DNA of 64,000 bases from Luteibacter anthropi (GTDB lineage: Bacteria > Pseudomonadota > Gammaproteobacteria > Xanthomonadales > Rhodanobacteraceae), in the NCBI RefSeq assembly GCF_011759365.1, contig NZ_JAARLZ010000012.1, positions 95,005-159,004 on the forward strand, given 5' to 3'. The notes beneath the pieces were generated by a model, which saw nothing but the letters and a program-made list of their open reading frames with translations, made no database searches and was not told where the DNA came from. The position numbers and the translations under genes were made by a program. This document shows, piece after piece, positions 28,001-36,800 of the stretch (position 1 is its first letter; the number at the start of each line of letters is the position of its first letter).

Positions 28001-28943
28001 GGCCGCGACCGTGGCCAAGGCCGAAGACCATGTCACCGCACCGGCCACGGCCGCCTCGGCTGCGGCGAAGAAACCGGCCGATGCCGCCGATACGGGCGTC
28101 ACGCCGTCCAGCCTGCCGCCGTTGCACCTGCATGTCAGTGATCTTCGCCTGGGCAAGGCAAAGCTGGGTGAGGCGCGTCTGGAAACCTGGCCCACGGACG
28201 AGGGCATGCATATCGATCAGATACGTGCGCAGTCGAAGAACGTGCAAATCACGGCCACGGGCGACTGGAACGGCGACGAGCACAACAGCCGCACGCACCT
28301 GGCCATGGATTTTGCGTCCGAAGATGTTGCACGCATGCTCGATGCGCTGGGCTTTGTCGGCATTTTCCAGGGCGGACGCACCGAGGCCCGCCTCGACGCC
28401 GTCTGGCCCGGTGGCCCCTCTGCACTGGCGCTGGCGAACATGGACGGTACGCTGAAGATCGACATCGCCAATGGCCGCATCCTCGAAGTGCAGCCCGGCG
28501 TGGGCCGCCTGTTTGGCCTGGTTTCCGTGACGGAACTGCCTCGTCGCCTGGCGCTCGATTTCGGCGATGTGCTCGGCAAGGGTTTCGGATTCGACTCGAT
28601 CAACGGCGACTTCCGCTTCGCCGATGGCAACGCCACGACACAGAACCTGAAGATCCGCGGCCCTGCGGCCGAGATTTCCATTACGGGCCGCACGGGCCTG
28701 CGCACACGCGATTACGACCAGGAAGTGCTGGTGGTACCCCATGTCGGCAACAGCCTGCCTGTGGTGGGCGCGCTGGCCGGTGGCCCGGTGGGCGCGGCGG
28801 CAGGCCTGGCCGTGCAGGGCATTCTGGGTCACGGCCTCAACCAGGCCGCGCGCAAGCGCTACCACGTCACCGGCACCTGGGAAAAACCCGTGATGACGCC
28901 CATCGACAAGGGCGAACCCTCGACAGCCAAGCCGGCACGCTGA
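25053..28943 (+). CDS. yhdP: YhdP family AsmA-like envelope protein
   Basis: 1296 codons from a GTG, VSPAWRHRARRLRFFLLGLV, with one N-terminal membrane anchor (about 11-36) and a very long periplasmic part rich in beta-strand repeats, as in the AsmA/TamB/YhdP bridges that carry phospholipids between membranes. The DUF3971 region is central. An Ala-rich linker at about 965-1015 precedes a C-terminal AsmA-like domain. Length is typical. It is 30 bases after rng and before tldD, so co-transcription is likely. Confidence 0.93.
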   Translation: MSPAWRHRARRLRFFLLGLVASVLVALAIVMAMGQLLLPLAARYPERVAALLSEKLHKPVHFASLQGFWRPSGPLFVMRDVTVESTEGGDTLHLPQAAVKLDFGAFVLPSRHLLNLRLRDLRLGLRRAPDGRWSIDGFGAGGNTQKVSFGNLSADLWLGNLRLDIADETTGRDYALIADQLRISLQGQAVRVGGTLRRDKGGGLLTAAGRFAVDGSDGKVYVKGSEVDFAALTSDFDMAGYSLATGRGSFEAWLDWRNAHVVRATSRIDLDDLKVRGPERTVATSGLHGIIDLHRNADGQRIDWAGRDGSDLALLLKSAGTRSEGTIVARKLDLAPLAPWAGVLPDLSPSIARWLGEGHPRGQFDSVRADWNSDDGLSFAHATFSGLGIDASGKLPGLSSLKGEVFGDAEALTLSLPRQATTIDATGVFRKPFAMSAIEGDVTVYREDDDWHIGVDPLDFHGEGFSGQARGEFVVPHEDTGPFMDMYVALGEGDVPAAKLFWPIHSMSEGAQNWLNRGLVSGHIVGGSAVIRGNLRDFPFHEHQGRFEARALIDDTVLDYGNGWPKAEGITAVASFIDNGMYIDASEGHSLGNAVSAATATIADFGESMLDLRVSGAGTGTSFLDFVKNSPVAGNSRDALDKMKLGGTGEFGFNLLMPLKDAKDFTLDGKATIKDADLVANEWKLKLDKITGPMSFDGKGFKASGLKTSFHGQPANLDLAIAGGTDDPGKIVTASVTGAFTVDEMVSGYDNLKWLGDIAKGRGNFRVGFELDRADQGTDPQWLTVNSDLRGVELLMPTPVKKPAAAPQPLSVRIGLPVDGARLDLALGDVVRGRLRLPDEKNKLPLAAAFNLGATPPASLPPSGYLIGGKSAHLDVSGWVQYVVGSATGSDGPGLNNLDLQTDDGEVFGQHFTNMHLVAKPGPQELSLRVDSDGMVGEMTVPNDDLRRRGITARMDKLWWPAADDAADAARKGRAAAGAATTAAATVAKAEDHVTAPATAASAAAKKPADAADTGVTPSSLPPLHLHVSDLRLGKAKLGEARLETWPTDEGMHIDQIRAQSKNVQITATGDWNGDEHNSRTHLAMDFASEDVARMLDALGFVGIFQGGRTEARLDAVWPGGPSALALANMDGTLKIDIANGRILEVQPGVGRLFGLVSVTELPRRLALDFGDVLGKGFGFDSINGDFRFADGNATTQNLKIRGPAAEISITGRTGLRTRDYDQEVLVVPHVGNSLPVVGALAGGPVGAAAGLAVQGILGHGLNQAARKRYHVTGTWEKPVMTPIDKGEPSTAKPAR

Positions 28944-29125
28944 CGTCGCACGGCTGGCTGGCAGACGAACTGGCCGCCATCATTCCGTGGTCCGAACTGT
29001 CCCGCACGCTGCCCGCTCGGAAGGCGCCTGCGGCGGCTGGCGCTGCCAAACGGCGTCCGAAGGTTTAATCTCGTTGTTTCCGGCCCCATCTCGGGGCTCT
29101 ACCGTTCTACTGCCGGCCATTCCTG

Positions 29126-30565
29126 ATGGATTCCCTGATCACCCTCGCCGAACGTCGTCTGCTCACCCCGGGTGGCCTTGCCGCCACCGATCTCGATCGC
29201 GTGTTCTCCCAGCTGATGGGGCCCTCGATCGACGCGGCGGACCTCTACTTCCAGCATTCGCGCAGCGAATCCTGGGTGCTGGAGGAGGGCATCGTGAAGG
29301 ATGGCAGCCATTCCATCGAACAGGGCGTGGGCGTGCGCGCCATCTCGGGAGAGAAAACCGGCTTCTCCTACTCCGATGAAATCGTGCTGCCCCAGCTGCT
29401 TGAAGCCTCGAAGGCCGCCCGTGCCATTGCGCAGGGTGGCGCAGGGGCAGGCAAGCCGCTGGCGCTTGCCACGGGGCGTGGGTTGTATCCCGCCATCGAT
29501 CCGGTAGAGAGCCTGCCCAACGAAGAGAAGATCGCGCTGCTACGTGAGGTCGACGCCTATGCCCGCTCGCGCGATCCACGCGTGAAGCAGGTGGTGGTCA
29601 GCCTGTCGGCCACGCTCGATACCATCCTCGTGGCCGCTTCCGATGGCACGCTGGCGGCCGACGTGCGCCCGCTGGTGCGGCTCAACGTGCAGGTCATCGC
29701 CGAGCAGGGCGGTCGCCGCGAGCAGGGACATTCGGGCGGTGGCGGTCGCTACGGCTATCGCGAGCTTCTCGAAAACGGTCGTGCGCACGCGTTCGCCGAG
29801 GAAGCCGTGCGCCAGGCACTGGTCAACCTCGAAGCCGTCGATGCGCCCGCCGGCAGCATGACGGTCGTGCTCGGCCCGGGCTGGCCCGGGGTGCTGCTTC
29901 ACGAGGCCATCGGTCATGGTCTTGAAGGCGATTTCAATCGCAAGGGCAGCTCGGCCTTTGCCGGCCGCATCGGCCAGCGCGTGGCTGCCGAAGGTGTCAC
30001 CGTGGTCGACGATGGCACGTTGCCGGGGCGTCGCGGCTCGCTCAGCATCGACGACGAAGGCACGCCCACCGAGTGCACCACGCTGATCGAGAACGGCATC
30101 CTCAAGGGCTACATGCAGGACAAGCTCAACGCCCGCCTCATGGGCGTGAAGTCCACGGGCAACGGTCGCCGCGAATCGTTCGCGCAGCTGCCGATGCCGC
30201 GCATGACCAACACCTACATGCTGGCCGGCAACCGTGAGCCGGAAGAAATCATCCGCTCGGTGAAGCGTGGCCTGTATGCCGTGAACTTCGGCGGTGGGCA
30301 GGTCGACATCACCAATGGCAAGTTCGTGTTCTCTGCCAGCGAGGCCTATCTCATCGAAGACGGCAAGGTCACGCGTCCGGTAAAGGGTGCCACGCTGGTA
30401 GGTTCGGGGCCTGACGTGCTCACGCGCGTTTCGATGATCGGCAACGACCTCGCCCTCGACGAAGGCGTGGGCGTGTGTGGCAAGGATGGTCAGAGTGTGC
30501 CCGTGGGCGTCGGTCAACCGACGTTGCGCGTCGATGGCATGACAGTCGGTGGAACAGCCGCCTGA
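29126..30565 (+). CDS. tldD: Metalloprotease TldD
   Basis: 479 codons, [20 protein letters not shown]. TldD is the zinc-binding half of the TldD/TldE protease, which degrades unfolded peptides and matures some ribosomal peptides. The HExxxH zinc motif is at H259-E260-H264 ([13 protein letters not shown]), and the C-terminal [18 protein letters not shown] is conserved. The partner pmbA lies 10 kb downstream, past an insertion of accessory DNA. The 182-base gap before this gene has no convincing ORF. Confidence 0.96.
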   Translation: MDSLITLAERRLLTPGGLAATDLDRVFSQLMGPSIDAADLYFQHSRSESWVLEEGIVKDGSHSIEQGVGVRAISGEKTGFSYSDEIVLPQLLEASKAARAIAQGGAGAGKPLALATGRGLYPAIDPVESLPNEEKIALLREVDAYARSRDPRVKQVVVSLSATLDTILVAASDGTLAADVRPLVRLNVQVIAEQGGRREQGHSGGGGRYGYRELLENGRAHAFAEEAVRQALVNLEAVDAPAGSMTVVLGPGWPGVLLHEAIGHGLEGDFNRKGSSAFAGRIGQRVAAEGVTVVDDGTLPGRRGSLSIDDEGTPTECTTLIENGILKGYMQDKLNARLMGVKSTGNGRRESFAQLPMPRMTNTYMLAGNREPEEIIRSVKRGLYAVNFGGGQVDITNGKFVFSASEAYLIEDGKVTRPVKGATLVGSGPDVLTRVSMIGNDLALDEGVGVCGKDGQSVPVGVGQPTLRVDGMTVGGTAA

Positions 30566-30586
30566 CGTCTTGTTCAAATCTATCGG

Positions 30587-30612
30587 TGACGCGTCAACCC
30601 TGAAGCGCGTCA
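30587..30612 (+). terminator. Inverted repeat after tldD
   Basis: TGACGCG and CGCGTCA form a 7-bp stem with a 12-base loop, 21 bases after the tldD stop. No T run follows; weak terminator candidate. Confidence 0.35.
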
Positions 30613-30637
30613 CGAATTGCGATGCCGGTCGCAGGAA

Positions 30638-30666
30638 TTGTCGTATTTTCTGGCAATTTGTATTGT
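30638..30666 (+). promoter_or_regulatory. Candidate promoter of the giant glycosidase gene
   Basis: TTGTCG and TATTGT (4 of 6 each) with a 17-base spacer lie in the only AT-rich stretch of the 317-base tldD-glycosidase interval. Transcription would start near 30673, just before the structured leader. Confidence 0.4.
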
Positions 30667-30682
30667 GACGATCATTTCTTGC

Positions 30683-30777
30683 GTGGATGATCCTGCGTGA
30701 AGACAGCGTATGGACGTCCAAACCGGTAGCGACGCCGGGGCTCGTACAGCCCGTTAGCCAGGGCTTGGTTGATCCAC
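30683..30777 (+). ncRNA. Structured 5' leader RNA, class unknown
   Basis: GTGGAT (30683-30688) pairs with ATCCAC (30772-30777) to close a domain. Inside are the palindrome TGGACGTCCA (30711-30720), a CCGG/CCGG hairpin (30723-30738), GGGCT-CGTAC-AGCCC (30738-30752, sharing one base with it), and CCAA/TTGG (30718-30721 with 30765-30768). A textbook terminator follows at 30798. The order promoter, folded domain, terminator, ribosome binding site is that of a riboswitch or attenuator. I could not match it to a known riboswitch class. Confidence 0.45.
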
Positions 30778-30797
30778 CCACGAGCAAGACGAAGGAA

Positions 30798-30822
30798 GCC
30801 GGCGGAAGGATCGCCGGCTTTT
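30798..30822 (+). terminator. Intrinsic terminator in the glycosidase leader
   Basis: GCCGGCG and CGCCGGC form a perfect stem around GAAGGAT, followed by TTTT, 61 bases upstream of the start codon. It either ends tldD readthrough or acts as a conditional attenuator for the downstream gene. Confidence 0.75.
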
Positions 30823-30882
30823 CACGTCGTGCGCGATGGGGAAGCGCTGTCCGACAGCGACTTCAACCAGGGGAACCACCCA

Positions 30883-33800
30883 ATGAAGAGTCATCCCGTA
30901 GCACCACCAGGAAGCATGGGGCGCAGGAGGCTTGCGGCCTTCATCGCCACTGCGCTCCTTGGTGTAACGGTCACGGCGCAGGCCGTGACCGTGGCGCCAT
31001 CGGATCGCCAGGACATCAACCTCGGCGCCCAGCCTTGGAAGTACACCAAGCAGTCGATCGTCAATCCGAACGATCCCAACGTCTACGCACCGCTCCCCAA
31101 CGGGGATGATGGTGCGGCCGTCAACTACGACGACAGCAAGTGGCTCACCGTGGGCCTGCCCCACGCGGCCAACGATTTCACCACCTTCATCAACCAGGAG
31201 TCCGGCGGCGGCCAGGGTAGCCTGGACGGCGAGACCAGCTGGTATCGCACGACGCTGTCGAATTCCGCCCAGTGGCGCGGCAAGAAGGTCATGGTGGAAT
31301 TCGAAGGTGCGCATACGGGCGACCGTGTGTACATCAATGGACACTTCATCCCGGGTACCGGCGTGCTCAACCAGCCGGGCCAGCCGGACGCGCAGGCGAC
31401 CCATGTGATCGGCTTCCTGCCGCACATCGTCGACCTGACCTCGCCTTCGGTCATCCAGTACATGAAGTTCGATGGCACCGACGTGCTCGCCGTCAAGGTG
31501 GGTCGTTCGGGTGGCGGATTCTTCGAGGATCCGGGCTTCTCCGGTGCGTTCCGCTTCGGCCAGTCCGAGGCGGGCATCTTCCGTCCGGTAAAGCTGCACG
31601 TGACGAACCTCGTGCACATTCCCGAGAACGTCTACGCCGGCCAGAACACCTGGGGTACCTACGTCGCCACGCAGGCGCTGAGCGCCGACCATTCCTCGGC
31701 AACCATTCGCGTACAGACCAACGTCGCCAATGAGTCGGGCGTAGCGAAGACGGTGACGCTGATCACCCAGATCGTCGACGCCAACGGCGTGGAAGTGGCA
31801 CGCGACCAGCAGGACAAGACGCTGGCACCCACCCAGCCGCAGAACGACAACGCCACGCCGATCTTCGACCAGACGCTGACGGTGTCCAATCCCACGCTGT
31901 GGTTCCCGAACGGCAGCCCCGACGGCAAGCCGTATCTCTACCACGTGATCCATACCGTCAGCATCGACGGCCAGGTGGTGGATGCCAAGCAGAGCACGCT
32001 GGGTATCCGCATGATCACCTGGGACAAGGATTTTCCCTACGTCAACGGCAAGAAGCAGTATCTCGTGGGCGGTTCCGGCCGTTACGACTACCCGGCCCTG
32101 GGTTCGTCGGTGCCCGAGGAACAGCAGTGGCGCGACCTCAAGGACATGGCTGCGATGGGCGGCAACCTTTGGCGTCCGGGCCATTCGCCGTCCAGTCCTG
32201 AATTCGTCGATGCGGCCGATGCCCTGGGCGTGTTCATCGTCCAGCCCAGCGGCGACGGCGAGAACGGTTTTGCGAACGTGTGCAATCCGTCGGACAAGGA
32301 TTACCAGCAGTGCAAGGACATGTGGACAATCAAGCGCGAGGTCCATCGTGACATCGTGATCCGCGATCGCAGCCACCCGTCGATCGTTGCGTGGGAACAC
32401 GACAACGGCCAGATGGATACGCCGTTCGCACAGGAACTGCGCGCCCTTGCCCGCAAGTGGGACAACGTCAGCCCCCGCGCTGCCGCCGACCGTACACCGA
32501 ACGACCAGAACGGCGACATCCTCAGCTGCTCGAAGGCCGGTTGCGAAACCCACCTGCACCAGGTCGACTTCCCGAACAAGCCCGCCTGGGGTGCCGAGTA
32601 CTGGGGCCCGGGTGGTTCACGCAGTGCATACGACACCGAGCTGGCCTTTGCCCTGAACTACCTCGTGCCGTTCTCGCAGGCGCGTGCGGTGAATACCTTT
32701 GGCATGGCGCAGTGGTACTACGCCGATACACCGGGTGAAGTGATCGAACAGGTCGATGGCCTGGAAGATGCCACGCACTGGGTCTACCAGCTGGATGCGA
32801 ACGGCAACATCGTGAAGCATCCGGACGGCACGCCGGTGAAGGCCTTCCGTCACAACTCGCGCGGCAACAACGCGTCGATGACCGACGCGAACCGCTTCCC
32901 GCGCATGCTGTATTACATCTACGAATCCGTGTGGATGCCGTACAGCGTCAAGCCGATGGTGAAGCTGGCCAACACCTGGAATCGCAGTGGCGATATCAAG
33001 GTGGATGCGTTCAGCAACTGCCCGGCCGTGCGCCTGTTGATCAACGATGTGCCGCAGGGCACCGACCAGGTGCCGAACCGCTGGGATTCCATCGACACCG
33101 CTTCGTACGACGCCGAAAACGGTGCCGTGGACGAAAACACCGGCAAGATCGTGGGCGTCAGCACGGCTGAGCAGACCACGAAGCTCCCGGGTCAGGTTCA
33201 CTGGAATGTGACCTGGCAGTCTGGCAAGGCCGTGGCCCAGTGCATCGACGGTGGCGTGGTCCGCACCGACAGCAATGGCAACCCGGTTCAGGACATCCTG
33301 TACACCGCCGGCACCGCCGATCACATCGATCTGCAGGTGGTCAACACCACGGACCCCATCCGCAAGCCGGACGGCACCGTGTTCCAGGTCACTGCCAACG
33401 GCTCCGACGCGGCGTTCATCGTGGCCCGTGTGCTCGATGCGCAGAACCACCTGGTGCCTGATGCTACGCAGAAGGTGAACTTCGACGTCACCAGTGGTGA
33501 CTCGCTGGTGACCTACCAGGGCGGTACGCAGGCCTACGTCGACTACAGCGCGGGTGAAGTGCCCGATCCGAATGGTGGCATCGCCGAACCGATGCATTAC
33601 TACCATGCGCCGGGCTCGCACGAGCTGCAGTTCGAAGGTGGCTTGCAGAAGATCGCACTGCGTTCGAAGTTCACCACCGGTACCGTGCAGGTAACGGCCA
33701 CCGCAGCCGGCCTCAAGCCGGGTTCGGTGTCGTTCAACATCGCACCCGTGCCGCAGGCCCCGTCGGTCTCCGGTCCGCCGTCGATCATCGCGCAGCCGAA

Positions 33801-36800
33801 CGACGACAGCGTCACCGTGGGCGATGTCGGCCACTTCTCCGTGACGGCCTCCGGCGCTCCGCCGCTGACCTTCACCTGGAAGAAGAACGGCGTTGAAATC
33901 CAGGGTGCGAACCAGGAGAGCTACACCACGCCTGCCACGGTGCTTGGCGACAACAACGCGAAGTACACCGTCGTGGTGCATGGACAGGGTCCGGACCAGG
34001 AATCGACGCAGGCCACGCTGTCGGTCTCGGCCTTCCAGCAGGTGACCATCTCGCAAGACCCGGCGCCGGCTAACGTCGACCAGGGTCAGACGGCTCATTT
34101 CACGGTGCGTGCGTCGGGTTCGCCCACGCTGAAGTACCAGTGGATGAAGAACGACCAGGTGATTCCGGATGCCAATGGCCTGACCTACGACACGCCCGTG
34201 CTGAATGTCTCCGACAGCGGCAGCACGTACTCCGTCGTGGTCAGCAACTTCGGCAGCCAGATGGGTTCGAAGGAAGCGCAGCTCACCGTCAATCCGGCAC
34301 GTCCGCCGGCCTTCACCGGTACGCTGCCCGACGTTCGCGCCAATCCGGGTCAGCCTGCCACCTTCGACGTCACGTCGTTGGTGACCGGCACTTCGCCGTT
34401 CCACTACAAGTGGTCGCACAACGGCCAGGCCATCGGCGACGACCAGCCCACGCTGACCGTCAACGGTGTCACCCAGAACGACGTCGGCACCTACTCGGTA
34501 ACCGTCACCAACGTGCTGGGCGATGCCGCCGCGGCCACCATCTCGGCCAAGCTCACGCTGGCTCCGCCGGGTGCGAACCTGGCCCGCCAGAAGCCGACGA
34601 CCTCCACGGAAGTCGAAAACCCGAACGGCACCGCTTCCTGGCAGGCCGTGGACGGCGACGGCACCACCCGCTGGGGCTCCAAGATCGGCGACAACGGTGC
34701 GTCGCTGACGGTGGACCTGGGTTCGTCCCGCGTGTTCAACCGTGTCGTGATCAAGTGGGAAAACGCCCACGCGTCCGACTACAAGGTGCAGTACTCCGAC
34801 TCCCCGGACTCGGGTTTCCAGGATGCATTGCCTGAAATCACGAACAGCCTGGGCGGCGTGGAAGACATGACCTTCCCGCAGCCGGTCAAGGGTCGCTACG
34901 TCCGCATGCAGGGCGTTACGCGTGCCACCGACTACGGCTATTCGATCTACGAGTTCGAGGTCTACAACTCGGCCGGTTGCTGCAACACCGGTGATCGTTA
35001 CCAGCTCGTGCCGGGCAAGCTCGATGGTCAGCCGACCACCGACGTGACCGATACGCTCAGCGGCCTGACCTGGGATCGCATCCAGCGTGGCTTCACCGAC
35101 CAGGGCGCGCAGTTCACCCAGTCGGTCGCCGCCGGTAAGTGCGCCAAGGACAACATGCGTCTGCCGACCCGTGACGAAGCGCTGGCCATCAGTGGCCAGA
35201 ATGCCTCGACTGCGGCGTTCCCGGGGGCATGGACGACCTGGACGGACGGCCAGGACCCGACCGATGCCACGTTCGCCTACCAGGTGACGTCGCAGGGCGT
35301 GGTCAATCGCGTGGTCGCCGAGAACAACCCGGGCCACGTGCTCTGCGTGCTGGGTAACAAGGCCATCGCCCCGGGCATCGCAACGCAGCCGGCCAGCCAG
35401 ACGGTGGGTGCGACGCGTGCGGCGAAGTTCGTGGCCGTGGCGACGGGCGTGGCTCCGTTTGCCTACGACTGGTACCGCGTGACCCAGGGTGCCGACGGCC
35501 ATGACGTCGAAACGTTCCTGTCCAGCACCTCGGACGGCACGTATACGACGACGGCGCTTGCAGCAGCCGACAACGGTGCACGTTTCCGCGTCAAGGTGAC
35601 GAGCGCGCAGGGCCTGACCTCGGTCAGCAGCGATGCCGTGCTCACGGTCGACAACTCGACCAACGGTGTGGACCCGGTCTTCGGCACCACGCCGAACCAG
35701 CCGAACCAGCCGGGCAACCCGAACCAGCCGGGCACCGGTACGCCGGGTGACGGGCAGGGTGGCACCAACATCGCCCTGCATGCGACGGCCACGTCCAACG
35801 GCAACGAGAACGATGGTTATCTCGCGCCGGCTGGTGCGGTCGATGGTGACTTCACCACCCGCTGGAGTTCCAAGTTCCAGCCGGAAGCATGGATTGCCCT
35901 CGACCTGGGCTCGCAGCAGATCTTCGACCACGTGATCCTGCGTTGGGAGAATGCCTACTCGACCCAGTACACGATCGAAGTGTCCAACGACGGCAATGCA
36001 TGGCAGTCGGTCAGCAGCCAGCCGTACGCCGGTCTGGGGGGCGTGGAGCGTCGTGACTTCGCCGCGCAGACGGCACGTTACGTCCGCATGCACAGCACCG
36101 CGAAGAGCAGCCAGTACGGTGTCTCGCTGTGGGAGTTCGAGGTGTATGCCGCACCGCTGCCGAAGATCGTCGGCCAGCCGCAGTCGGCCGTGGTGACGGC
36201 GGGCCAGCCGGTGACCTTCACGGTCGGCGTCCAGGCCAACGGCACGGTGTCCTACCAGTGGCGTCACAACGGTGCCCCGGTCCAGGGTGCCACGCAGGCC
36301 ACGCTCAGCTTCACCCCGGCCACCGCCGATGCCGGTAACTACGATGTCGTGGTCACCGACAACGCCGGTCGTTCCGTGAACAGCAACCCCGCCACGCTGA
36401 CGGTGAATGCGGCCATCCCGCCGCAGGCCCCGACGCCGCCGCAGGGCAACGTCAACCTCGCCCTCCACCAGCCGGTGACGGCTTCGGACGTCGAGAACCC
36501 GGTGGCCTTCAAGGCAGCCAACGTCAACGATGGTGATACCGGCACGCGCTGGTCGTCGGGCTTCACGAACGACCAGTGGATCAGCGTCGACCTCGGCGCG
36601 GTCAAGAACGTCAACAAGGTCGTGCTGAGCTGGGAAAACGCACATGCCAACGACTACGTGATCGAAGTGTCGATCGATGGTCAGGCATGGAACAAGGTGG
36701 ACGAGAACCCGACCAGCACCGGTGGCGTGGAAACGCGTACCTTCGCTGCGGTGTCCGCACGCTACGTTCGCATGCGCGGCATCACCCGTAGCACCCAGTA

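Noticed and set aside
26358..28865. 835-codon frame antisense to yhdP
   Set aside because: Same codon-bias effect; the composition is His/Arg/Gln-rich nonsense and no start signal is present.
28944..29125. Short reading frame between yhdP and tldD ending GAAKRRPKV
   Set aside because: No start codon in frame after yhdP ends; the frame extends back only inside yhdP without ATG, GTG or a binding site. No gene called.
30683..30777. Leader as a c-di-GMP-I (GEMM) riboswitch
   Set aside because: CAAACC and a TTAGCC-like segment are present, but the essential GACGCAAAGCC core is missing, so the class is left open.
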